Made by a program: the position numbers and the translations under genes. From Streptomyces pluripotens (lineage in GTDB: Bacteria; Actinomycetota; Actinomycetes; Streptomycetales; Streptomycetaceae), in assembly GCF_000802245.2 (NCBI RefSeq), contig NZ_CP021080.1:6262001-6326000 (forward strand): DNA of 64,000 nucleotides, written 5' to 3'. Position 1 is the first letter of the stretch; each line of letters begins with the position of its first letter. Positions 9,901 through 16,884 of this stretch are shown here, one piece after another. The notes beneath the pieces were generated by a model. That model ran no database searches. It worked only from the letters and a program-made list of their open reading frames with translations, and was not told the DNA's origin.

Positions 9901-11676
9901 ATGACTGTGGATCACATTCCCGGTCGGGTGAGGGAGTTCGCGGGTTATCTGGACGGTCTCATGGCCCGCATAGACCGTGGCGAGGGCTGGAGCCGGGTCT
10001 TCTGGCAGCGGGACCCCGAGGGGATGCGGGCCTGCCTGGAGGGGCGCGAGGTGCCGCCGTGGGACGTGGTGGAGGCACTGCTGCAGGACCTGGGCGCGGC
10101 GTACGGCCCCGCGGGTGCGGCGGCCGAGGGGGAACGAGCCCGCACACTGCACACGGCCGCTCTCGCCGCATACGACGCCCTGCCCGGCGCCCGGGACGCC
10201 CTCATCGACCGCCTCGACGTCATGCTCCGTGAGCAGCGCTACGCCGCCGAGCGTGAAGCCGGGTTGGGCCGCCGGCTGTCGGAGCCGGTCGCCGAGGCGG
10301 AGGCCGCGTCGCTCCGCCTCGACCTCGCCTGGGCCCGCGACAACCATGAGCGCGCCACCGCCCGGTGCACCGAACTTCGGACGCGTCTGGCGGACTTGGA
10401 GCACCGGTCGGGGAGCGGTGACCCGGCCGGGGAACCGCCGGGGGCGCGCCGCGGGGGCGCGGGCCGAACCCCGGAAACGGTGGGGGAGGGGCCGACGGGT
10501 GCGGCGGTTCCACCCGACGGCAGCGGCCGGGGGCCTGCGCGCCGTACCCACGCGCCCACCTCCGGGCAGCCCTCGTGGTCCGCTGCACCCGGTGCGCCGC
10601 CCGCGGCAAGTCAGGCGCCCCGGCCGGCTGGGAACGGGGCCGGCCGGTCCGGCCGTCCCGGAACGCCCACCGGCGCGGAGGCATCTCCGGCCGGCCCGGT
10701 CCGGCCCGCCGCCCGGGTCCACCGGGGCGGCGGGCCCTTCGCTCGGACACCGCAGGCCGCCGACGCGCCCGTCGACCGGGCCGGCCCCGTCCCACCCGCG
10801 CTCGGTGCGTCGGGCTTGGCGACCGCCGCCTCCGACTCCGCCTCCCCGGTCGGCGCGGCTACCCCCGCGGACCGCTCTCCTGAGCCACCGCACCCCACTC
10901 CGCCCGTGTCCGCCCCGCCCGCACCCGGCAGGGCGCGCAAACGCCGCCGTGGCAGCGCCCGCTTCGCCGGCATGGTCGACGACGGGGCCGCCCCCGTCGT
11001 CGTACCGCAGGCCCTTGCACCGGACGCACCGGACGCACCGGACGCACCGGACACGGCCGGCGGGCGCCGCACCCCGCGCGGGGCCCGGTTCGCGGGGGCC
11101 GCGGAGCCTGCCCCAGCCGCGCCGGTGGTCACCGGCCAGGTCGACGACCAGGCGCGTGAGGCGGTCGCCGGGGCCGTCGAGCGGCTGGCGCAGTTGCGGG
11201 CCCAAGGGCGCAGCGGGGAGGCACATGTGCTGCTGGCCGAGGCCGCGCAGTGGCCCGCCGCCCGTTTTCCGCTGCTCGCGGGCGCGCTGCACCGGGTCGG
11301 GCTCGGTGCCGACTGGGCCACACTGCTGTGGGAAGCCGCCTCACTACCTGTCGAGCGGCTGGTCGCCGTCGCCGATGAGCTGGTCGCCACGGGCCGGGAG
11401 GCCGACGGTCAGCAGTTGCTGCGGCACGGAGTGGCCCGTCCGGCAGAGCGCATGGGTGAGGCCCTGCTGTGGCTGGACACCGAGGGCCGCCGGCGTGAGG
11501 TGCAGGTGCTGCTGGACGCCTACGTCCGCGTCCGCACCCCGGAAGAGGCCGCCCGCAGTGTCGCCGTGGACCCGGTCCGACTCGTGCCGCTGCTGCTTCG
11601 GGCCGCGCACGACGTCTCCGAGGAGCGGCACTGGGACCTCGTGCACGCCCTGAGGGTCGCCGGGCACGCACTTTGA
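9901..11676 (+). CDS. Long hypothetical protein with two helical domains joined by a Pro/Ala/Gly linker
   Basis: A 591-residue protein. Residues 1 to about 170 are helical and charged (MTVDHIPGRVREFAGYLDG onward), ending in a probable coiled coil (about 110-170). Residues 170-400 are a low-complexity Pro/Ala/Arg/Gly linker with a DAP repeat. Residues 400-591 form a second helical domain resembling tandem helical repeats (VERLAQLRAQGRSGEAHVLL and later). No enzyme motif, signal peptide or membrane segment is present. Similar proteins are frequent in Streptomyces and of unknown role. The start is set by AGGAG upstream of ATG. The stop codon (TGA 11674-11676) lies inside the end of a TnpB-type element, so the original C-terminus may have been longer. 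Confidence 0.72.
   Translation: MTVDHIPGRVREFAGYLDGLMARIDRGEGWSRVFWQRDPEGMRACLEGREVPPWDVVEALLQDLGAAYGPAGAAAEGERARTLHTAALAAYDALPGARDALIDRLDVMLREQRYAAEREAGLGRRLSEPVAEAEAASLRLDLAWARDNHERATARCTELRTRLADLEHRSGSGDPAGEPPGARRGGAGRTPETVGEGPTGAAVPPDGSGRGPARRTHAPTSGQPSWSAAPGAPPAASQAPRPAGNGAGRSGRPGTPTGAEASPAGPVRPAARVHRGGGPFARTPQAADAPVDRAGPVPPALGASGLATAASDSASPVGAATPADRSPEPPHPTPPVSAPPAPGRARKRRRGSARFAGMVDDGAAPVVVPQALAPDAPDAPDAPDTAGGRRTPRGARFAGAAEPAPAAPVVTGQVDDQAREAVAGAVERLAQLRAQGRSGEAHVLLAEAAQWPAARFPLLAGALHRVGLGADWATLLWEAASLPVERLVAVADELVATGREADGQQLLRHGVARPAERMGEALLWLDTEGRRREVQVLLDAYVRVRTPEEAARSVAVDPVRLVPLLLRAAHDVSEERHWDLVHALRVAGHAL
11017..11052 (+). repeat. 9-bp tandem repeat, four copies, coding
   Basis: GCACCGGAC is repeated four times head to tail (11017-11052), encoding an Ala-Pro-Asp repeat in the linker of the surrounding gene. 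Such arrays change length by replication slippage in steps of three residues. Confidence 0.85.
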
Positions 11677-12160
11677 CATCCTCCTCTCCCTTGAAGGGAG
11701 AGGATTCCTGGCTCAGGCTCCCTCCGGGAGCAGCGCTCCTGGAGGTCTTGCGCCGTCGGCACCAGCCGGGTTGGCGGCACGTCCCGCTTGCGCTTGATGC
11801 GGGGCATTCCGGCACGCTGGCGTACCGGCAGCTTCGCCTTGATGTCCTTGAGTGCCTTGGCGCGGGACCTGGCGAAGTCGCGGATGGTCTGCTGCTGCGG
11901 CACCGAGGCGCCCTCACACAGCCAGGTCATGGCGTTGCGGGCCCCGGTCAGCATCTTGTCGAGCTGCGCCGGGCCGCACGTCGTCCTCTCGGTCTCGCCC
12001 CGGACCCTGCGGGACACTGCCACGCACTCATTCCACACCCACCGGCATCGTGCCCACTCGGCCATCAGACCGGCGCGGGCGGTCGACGACATGCGGAGCC
12101 GGTAGGTGTACCGGGCGCGCCCGGCGCCCTCCGTCACCTTCCGTCATGTCGTCATGGTGT
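11673..12160 (-). mobile_element. Internally deleted IS200/IS605-type (TnpB) element
   Basis: On the minus strand the element starts near 12160 and ends near 11673. It contains the first part of a tnpB gene and then, directly, a typical right end: a perfect hairpin (CCTCTCCCTT 11683-11692 and AAGGGAGAGG 11694-11703) followed on the minus strand by GAGGATGTCAA. This end is where the reRNA/omegaRNA scaffold and guide junction lie in intact TnpB elements. The catalytic two-thirds of tnpB and any tnpA are missing, so the copy is non-autonomous. The left boundary is approximate. The right boundary abuts, and donates the stop codon to, the gene ending at 11676. Confidence 0.65.
11708..12137 (-). 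pseudogene. tnpB: tnpB remnant (RNA-guided endonuclease, N-terminal fragment)
   Basis: Read from a GTG at 12137, the first 120-130 residues match the TnpB/OrfB N-terminal helix-turn-helix region: YTYRLRMSSTARAGLMAEW, then CRWVWNECVAVSR, then FARSRAKALKDIKAKLP. The RuvC-like nuclease (DDE motifs) and the zinc-finger region are absent. After about PPTRLVPTAQDL the frame passes straight into the element's right-end sequence, so an internal deletion of most of the gene has joined the 5' part to the terminus. No functional product is expected. It is divergent from the ribbon-helix-helix gene at 12206. Confidence 0.7.
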
Positions 12161-12205
12161 CAATCTGCCACCGGCAGAACACTTGAAACCCACTACTCTG
12201 GGGTC

Positions 12206-12364
12206 ATGGATGAAGAGAAGCGCATCACGCTCCGCCTGCCCTCCGACCTGCATGAGTGGTTGGTCGCTCAGGCCAGGTCCGCTCGCAGGTCCCTCAACTC
12301 CGAGATCGTCTACCGGCTGGAGGTCGAACACGACGCCACCGTAGCCGACGCCGGGACACCCTGA
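12206..12364 (+). CDS. Arc-type ribbon-helix-helix DNA-binding protein
   Basis: A 52-residue protein, MDEEKRITLRLPSDLHEWLV followed by a second helix with SLNSEIVYRLE. It has the beta-strand (ITLRLP), helix A and helix B of the Arc/MetJ ribbon-helix-helix fold. Such small proteins dimerise to bind operator DNA. Here it is divergent from the tnpB remnant with 68 bp between them, so it may be part of the element or a solo transcription regulator. No toxin gene follows, so a toxin-antitoxin role is not supported. No strong ribosome-binding site is seen before the ATG. Confidence 0.65.
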   Translation: MDEEKRITLRLPSDLHEWLVAQARSARRSLNSEIVYRLEVEHDATVADAGTP

Positions 12365-12394
12365 CGGCGATTCGACTTTCCCTGCCCCGCTCCG

Positions 12395-12440
12395 CAGGAG
12401 TCCGATCCCTCCCCGACCTGAAAGCCGGGGCATCCTCGAA
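12395..12440 (+). repeat. Solo transposon right-end-like hairpin
   Basis: CCCCGAC (12411-12417) pairs with GCCGGGG (12424-12430), with one mismatch, around CTGAAA. It is flanked by GATCCCT on the left and CATCCTCGAAGG on the right. This layout resembles the right end of actinobacterial TnpB elements, now on the plus strand, but no plus-strand tnpB precedes it. It is probably a relic of a second insertion. From 12441 to about 12778 I see no gene or other feature. Confidence 0.4.
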
Positions 12441-12780
12441 GGAACCCGGTGAAACGACTCCTCCCGGCGGCTCGCGGCTTGCGGCTCGCATCCCGCGGAT
12501 CATCGGGCGCGCACCGTCGGCGGGGCCGACCGCGGGAGACCCCGTACGTGCCGTCCGGGCTGCCGGGCCCGGACGGGTACCCGGCCCGGCAATCTGGTGC
12601 CCTGCTCGGGCCGCGGGTGCGATGACGCAGGGTAGTCGCGCTCCATGTGCCGTCGTCCCGGTGCGCCCCGGTCCGCCCTCGGGTGGGTCCCCGCTCACCC
12701 ACAGGAGTGTGAAACGTGATCGACTCCGCGGGTTAACGACGATGGTCTTGGCAAGGGCCTCCCAGAGGCTTACGTTCGTC

Positions 12781-12809
12781 CCTCTACGGCCTGCTCTACG
12801 GGCGTAGAG
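12781..12809. promoter_or_regulatory. Palindromic operator candidate upstream of the first beta-ureidopropionase gene
   Basis: CTCTACG (12794-12800) and CGTAGAG (12803-12809) form a perfect 7-bp inverted repeat with a 2-base spacer, 29 bp before the ATG at 12839. A further direct copy, CCTCTACG, lies at 12781-12788. Position and symmetry fit a transcription-factor site for the pyrimidine cluster. Confidence 0.5.
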
Positions 12810-12838
12810 GCTCTGACGTCGCGTCGAAGGATCAGCTC

Positions 12839-13681
12839 ATGGCCAACGTCGTCCGCGCCGCACTGGTCCAGGCCACCTGGACCGGCGACACCGAGTCCAT
12901 GGTGGCGAAGCACGAGGCGCACGCCCGTGAGGCGGCCCGCCAGGGTGCGCAGATCATCGGGTTCCAAGAAGTCTTCAACGCTCCCTACTTCTGTCAGGTC
13001 CAGGAGCCGGAGCACTACCGATGGGCCGAGCAGGTACCGGACGGGCCGACGGTCCGCCGGATGCAGGACCTCGCGCGCGAGACCGGGATGGTCATCGTCG
13101 TCCCCGTCTTCGAAGTCGAGCAGTCCGGCTTCTACTACAACACCGCGGCCGTGATCGACGCCGACGGCACCTGCCTCGGCACCTACCGCAAGCACCACAT
13201 CCCGCAGGTCAAGGGCTTCTGGGAGAAGTACTACTTCAAGCCCGGCAACCGGGGATGGCCGGTCTTCGACACCGCCGTCGGCAAGGTCGGCGTCTACATC
13301 TGCTACGACCGGCACTTCCCCGAGGGCTGGCGGCAACTCGGCCTCAACGGAGCGCAGCTGGTCTACAACCCCTCCGCCACCCACCGCGGCCTGTCCGCTC
13401 ACCTCTGGCAATTGGAGCAGCCTGCCGCGGCCGTCGCCAACGAGTACTTCATCGCCGCCATCAACCGGGTCGGCAAGGAGGAGTACGGCGACAACGACTT
13501 CTACGGCACGAGCTACTTCGTGGATCCGCGCGGTCAGTTCGTCGGTGAGTTGGCAAGCGACAAGACGGAGGAACTCCTCGTGCGCGACCTCGATTTCGGC
13601 CTCATCGAGGAAGTGCGGCAGCAATGGGCTTTCTACCGCGACCGCCGCCCCGACGCCTACGAAGGACTGGTGCAGCCGTGA
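12839..13681 (+). CDS. Beta-ureidopropionase-type carbon-nitrogen hydrolase (copy 1)
   Basis: A 280-residue nitrilase-superfamily enzyme with the Glu44-Lys118-Cys155 triad (FQEVF, YRKHHIP, YICYDRHFPEGW). It matches N-carbamoyl-beta-alanine amidohydrolases, which release beta-alanine (or beta-aminoisobutyrate), CO2 and ammonia in the last hydrolytic step of reductive pyrimidine breakdown. The neighbouring dihydropyrimidinase and aminotransferase support that role over a plain nitrilase. An N-carbamoyl-D-amino-acid hydrolase activity is the alternative. It overlaps the aminotransferase gene by four bases (GTGA), so the pair is translationally coupled. A paralogue of the same length lies at 16885. 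Cytoplasmic. Confidence 0.85.
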   Translation: MANVVRAALVQATWTGDTESMVAKHEAHAREAARQGAQIIGFQEVFNAPYFCQVQEPEHYRWAEQVPDGPTVRRMQDLARETGMVIVVPVFEVEQSGFYYNTAAVIDADGTCLGTYRKHHIPQVKGFWEKYYFKPGNRGWPVFDTAVGKVGVYICYDRHFPEGWRQLGLNGAQLVYNPSATHRGLSAHLWQLEQPAAAVANEYFIAAINRVGKEEYGDNDFYGTSYFVDPRGQFVGELASDKTEELLVRDLDFGLIEEVRQQWAFYRDRRPDAYEGLVQP

Positions 13682-14961
13682 AAGACCTCTACTCCCGCCA
13701 CCGCAGGGTCCTCCCGGACTGGCTCGCCCTCTACTACGACGACCCGTTGGAGATCACCCACGGCGAGGGACGGCACGTCTGGGACTCCGACGGCAACAGG
13801 TACCTGGACTTCTTCGGCGGCATCCTGACCACGATGACCGCGCACGCGCTGCCCGAGGTGACCAAGGCGGTCTCCGAGCAGGCCGGGCGGATCATCCACT
13901 CCTCGACCCTCTACCTCAACCGGCCGATGGTCGAACTCGCCGAGCGTATCGCCCAGGTGAGCGGCATCCCGGACGCCCGGGTGTTCTTCACCACGTCCGG
14001 CACCGAGGCCAATGACACCGCCCTGCTGCTCGCCACCGCCCACCGGCGCAGCAACACGATCCTCGCCATGCGCAACAGCTACCACGGCCGCTCCTTCAGC
14101 ACGGTCGGCATCACCGGCAACCGCGGCTGGTCCCCCACCTCGCTGTCTCCGCTGCAGACGCTGTACGTCCACGGCTCGGTGCGCACCCGGGGGCCGTACG
14201 CGGAACTGGACGACCAGGCATTCACCGACGCCTGTGTCGCCGATCTGAAGGACATGCTGGGCCACACCCGGCCGCCCGCCGCGCTGATCGCCGAACCGAT
14301 CCAGGGCGTCGGCGGCTTCACCTCGCCACCCGACGGACTGTACGCGGCATTCCGTGAGGTGTTGAACGCACACGGGATCCTATGGATCGCCGATGAGGTG
14401 CAGACCGGCTGGGGCCGCACCGGAGAGCACTTCTGGGGCTGGCAGGCCCATGCTCGCAGCGGTCCGCCGGACATCGTCACCTTCGCCAAGGGCATCGGCA
14501 ACGGCATGTCCGTCGGCGGAGTGATCGCCCGCTCCGAGATCATGAACTGCCTGGACGCCCACAGCATCTCCACCTTCGGCGGCACTCAGATCACCATGGC
14601 CGCCGGTCTCGCCAACCTCACCTACCTCCTGGAACACGACCTCCAGGGCAACGCCCGCCGGGTCGGCGGACTGCTCATCGAGCGGCTGAGGTCCGTCGCC
14701 GCCCAGCTGCCCGGGGTGCGGGAGGTGCGCGGGCGCGGACTGATGATCGGCATCGAGCTGGTCAGACCGGGGACGGACGAGGCCGATCCACAGGCCGCCG
14801 CCGCGGTCCTGGAAGCGGCCCGCGCGGGTGGACTGCTCATCGGCAAGGGCGGCGGCCACAGCACCAGCGCCCTGCGCATCGCGCCGCCGCTGTCGCTGAC
14901 CGTCGCCGAGGCCGAGGAAGGCGCGGCCATCCTCGAACGCGCGCTGAGGAGTTCGTACTAG
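13678..14961 (+). CDS. Class III PLP aminotransferase (beta-alanine/omega-amino acid:pyruvate or glyoxylate type)
   Basis: A 427-residue fold-type I PLP enzyme of the AGXT2/omega-transaminase group. It has the cofactor-phosphate loop TTSGTEAND, the YHGRS segment, the Asp of WIADEVQTGWGRTG and the Schiff-base Lys in TFAKGIGNG. Given the upstream ureidopropionase it most likely removes the amino group of beta-alanine or beta-aminoisobutyrate to give a semialdehyde, with pyruvate or glyoxylate as acceptor. The start GTG at 13678 overlaps the preceding stop (GTGA). The stop TAG (14959-14961) shares its last base with a MITE-like repeat, so the natural 3' flank has been replaced. Confidence 0.85.
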   Translation: MKDLYSRHRRVLPDWLALYYDDPLEITHGEGRHVWDSDGNRYLDFFGGILTTMTAHALPEVTKAVSEQAGRIIHSSTLYLNRPMVELAERIAQVSGIPDARVFFTTSGTEANDTALLLATAHRRSNTILAMRNSYHGRSFSTVGITGNRGWSPTSLSPLQTLYVHGSVRTRGPYAELDDQAFTDACVADLKDMLGHTRPPAALIAEPIQGVGGFTSPPDGLYAAFREVLNAHGILWIADEVQTGWGRTGEHFWGWQAHARSGPPDIVTFAKGIGNGMSVGGVIARSEIMNCLDAHSISTFGGTQITMAAGLANLTYLLEHDLQGNARRVGGLLIERLRSVAAQLPGVREVRGRGLMIGIELVRPGTDEADPQAAAAVLEAARAGGLLIGKGGGHSTSALRIAPPLSLTVAEAEEGAAILERALRSSY

Positions 14962-15123
14962 TGCCGCGCCGGGCAGCGATTGCCCGTCAGGGAGCGGCAT
15001 CCGGTAAGTGCTCTCGGAGCGCCGGCCAGAAGCCCTCGTGCTGGACGCACGCGGGTTGTCGGACGGTGCGGCGAGCGTGCGTGCCGGGCGTCGCGACGGG
15101 GCGAACGCCGCCTGTTGCGGCAC
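14961..15123 (+). mobile_element. MITE-like repeat, copy 1
   Basis: A 163-bp segment bounded by GTGCCGC (14961-14967) and GCGGCAC (15117-15123), a perfect 7-bp terminal inverted repeat. It is homologous along its length, in opposite orientation, to 34853-35036. A 29-bp block (15079-15107) is identical between the two copies, and the central AAGCCCTCGTGCTGGACG is also shared. It carries no gene of its own. It fills almost the entire gap between the aminotransferase stop codon and the pucR start, so it may influence pucR expression. No clear target-site duplication is visible. Confidence 0.65.
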
Positions 15124-15151
15124 CAGCACCGCCCGAGCAAGGGATACGGCC

Positions 15152-16729
15152 ATGACCACCGTTGCGCCCACCACCTGGCAGCCGCTGGAACCCGCGCTCT
15201 CGGTCCGCCGGGTGCTCACCCTGGAGCGGGTCCTCGCCGGCGAGCCGGAGGTGGTGGCGGGGGCCGGACAGCTCGACCGGCCGGTGCGCTGGGTACACGT
15301 CGCCGAGGCTGCGGACGTCGGTGTGATGCTCAGCGGCGGCGAGATGGTCCTCACCACCGGAGTCCTCCTCGCCGGGGACGAGGCCAAGCAGACCGAGTAC
15401 ATCCGGTCCCTGCACCGGGCCGAGGCCGCGGCCGTGGTCCTCGGCCTCGGGCGGGCCTTCCCAGCACCGCCCGAGGTGATGCGCCGGGCAGCCGAGCGGT
15501 GCGGTCTGCCCCTGGTCGTCCTGCACCGGCCCTTCCCCTTCGCCGAGCTGACCGAGGAAGTCCAGTCCCGGCTGGTACGGAGGAAGTTCGCCGCCGTCAG
15601 CCTGTCGGAAACCGTACGGACCGCGCTCACCGGGCTGATCACGGCCGGCGCTCCGCTGCAACGGCTGCTGGACGAGGTCGCCCGGCACAGCGGCTGCCCG
15701 GTCGTCGTCACCAACCTCGCCCACCGAGTCCTCGTCACGGCTGGGGAGCGGTCCGCGGTGGACGACGTACTGCGCGACTGGGAGCGGATCGCCCGGCAGG
15801 CGGGCGGCAGCGCGGGCGACGGCTGGATCTGCACCGCGCTGGGCGGAGGCGGGGAGCGGTGGGGCCGGCTGCTGTTGTGCGGCTACCGGGGGGAGACGGC
15901 GACCGGACGGCTGCTCGCCGACCGGGCCGCCGAGGCTCTCGTCCTGCACCGCATGCTGAGCGGCGGCTCTGCGCACACCTGGGAGGAGCAGTCTGCCCAG
16001 TGCCTGCTGACCGACCTCGTCCGCGGCGCCGTACCGGCCCGGCAGTTGCTACCGCGGGCCCGGGCGGCCGGACTGCCGGTGAACCGGCGGACCTTCGTCC
16101 CGCTCGTCGTGCCCGGCGTGGATCCGGCCCGGCTGGACCGTGTGCTGCGCGTGCTGGGGCTGTCCGGTCTGGCCGGTGAACTTGCGCCCGGGGTGACCGC
16201 TGTGCTGCTCAGCCTCGCCCGCGACCAGTACGCCGAGGTACTGACCGCACATTTCGCGAGCCGGCTGCGCACCGAGAGCGGCGCACCGGGCACGGTGGTC
16301 GCCGCCGCCGATCCGCGCGCTGCCTGGGACGACGTGCCCGCCGGGCTGCGCGAGGCGCGGCACGTCGCGGACGCCGTCGCCGAGTCCTCCGCCGCCCTCG
16401 ACCTCCCTGCCGTCGTCCGCCTGAAGGACGTCCACCTGCGCGGTCTGGTCCGGCTGCTGCGCGACGACCCGCACGTGCAGGCCTTCGCCGAGAGGGAACT
16501 TCACGGGCTGCTGTGCGACACGGAACCGGAACTGCTGAACGTGCTGCGCACCTATCTCGCGACCGGCCGCAACAAGTCACGCACCGCCCAGCTCCACCAC
16601 GTATCCCGGCCCGCCCTCTACCGCCGCCTGGAGACGATACAGGCCCGGCTCGGCGTCGACCTGGACGACTTCGAACAGGCGGCCTCCGCGCACATCGCGC
16701 TCCTCGCGCACGACGCACAACAGCGGTGA
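15152..16729 (+). CDS. PucR-family transcriptional regulator
   Basis: A 525-residue regulator. The N-terminal PucR/purine-catabolism-like ligand domain spans about residues 15-135 (RRVLTLERVLAGEPEVVAGA, DRPVRWVHVAE). The middle is a GGDEF-related helical region. The C-terminal PucR helix-turn-helix (about residues 455-515) includes LRTYLATGRNKSRTAQLHHV and RPALYRRLETIQ. PucR proteins sense purine or pyrimidine breakdown products and usually activate neighbouring catabolic operons. Its position between the two ureidopropionase genes makes it the likely regulator of this cluster. ATG 15152 is chosen because the conserved domain follows directly and AAGGGA lies upstream. The in-frame extension to 15008 runs through the MITE-like repeat and is rejected. 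Confidence 0.85.
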   Translation: MTTVAPTTWQPLEPALSVRRVLTLERVLAGEPEVVAGAGQLDRPVRWVHVAEAADVGVMLSGGEMVLTTGVLLAGDEAKQTEYIRSLHRAEAAAVVLGLGRAFPAPPEVMRRAAERCGLPLVVLHRPFPFAELTEEVQSRLVRRKFAAVSLSETVRTALTGLITAGAPLQRLLDEVARHSGCPVVVTNLAHRVLVTAGERSAVDDVLRDWERIARQAGGSAGDGWICTALGGGGERWGRLLLCGYRGETATGRLLADRAAEALVLHRMLSGGSAHTWEEQSAQCLLTDLVRGAVPARQLLPRARAAGLPVNRRTFVPLVVPGVDPARLDRVLRVLGLSGLAGELAPGVTAVLLSLARDQYAEVLTAHFASRLRTESGAPGTVVAAADPRAAWDDVPAGLREARHVADAVAESSAALDLPAVVRLKDVHLRGLVRLLRDDPHVQAFAERELHGLLCDTEPELLNVLRTYLATGRNKSRTAQLHHVSRPALYRRLETIQARLGVDLDDFEQAASAHIALLAHDAQQR

Positions 16730-16777
16730 ACCACAGGGCCACTGAGGAGAACAACGGTGAAACATGGAGCCTGGAAC

Positions 16778-16826
16778 ACGTGACACGGTGGCACGGGCGT
16801 GGCCCACAGACGTGACACGCTGCCAC
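16778..16826. promoter_or_regulatory. Pair of 17-bp direct repeats upstream of the second ureidopropionase operon
   Basis: ACGTGACACGGTGGCAC (16778-16794) and ACGTGACACGCTGCCAC (16810-16826) differ at two positions and are 32 bp apart, about three helical turns. They lie 59-107 bp before the ATG at 16885, where an activator would bind. The PucR protein encoded just upstream is the obvious candidate. Confidence 0.55.
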
Positions 16827-16884
16827 TCAAACCGCCCGCCTGGGCTTCCTAGGCTCGCCGCACACCGAGCTACCGGAGGTCCCG

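Noticed and set aside
15008..15151. Upstream in-frame extension of pucR
   Set aside because: It translates the MITE-like repeat; the conserved domain and the ribosome-binding site fit ATG 15152.
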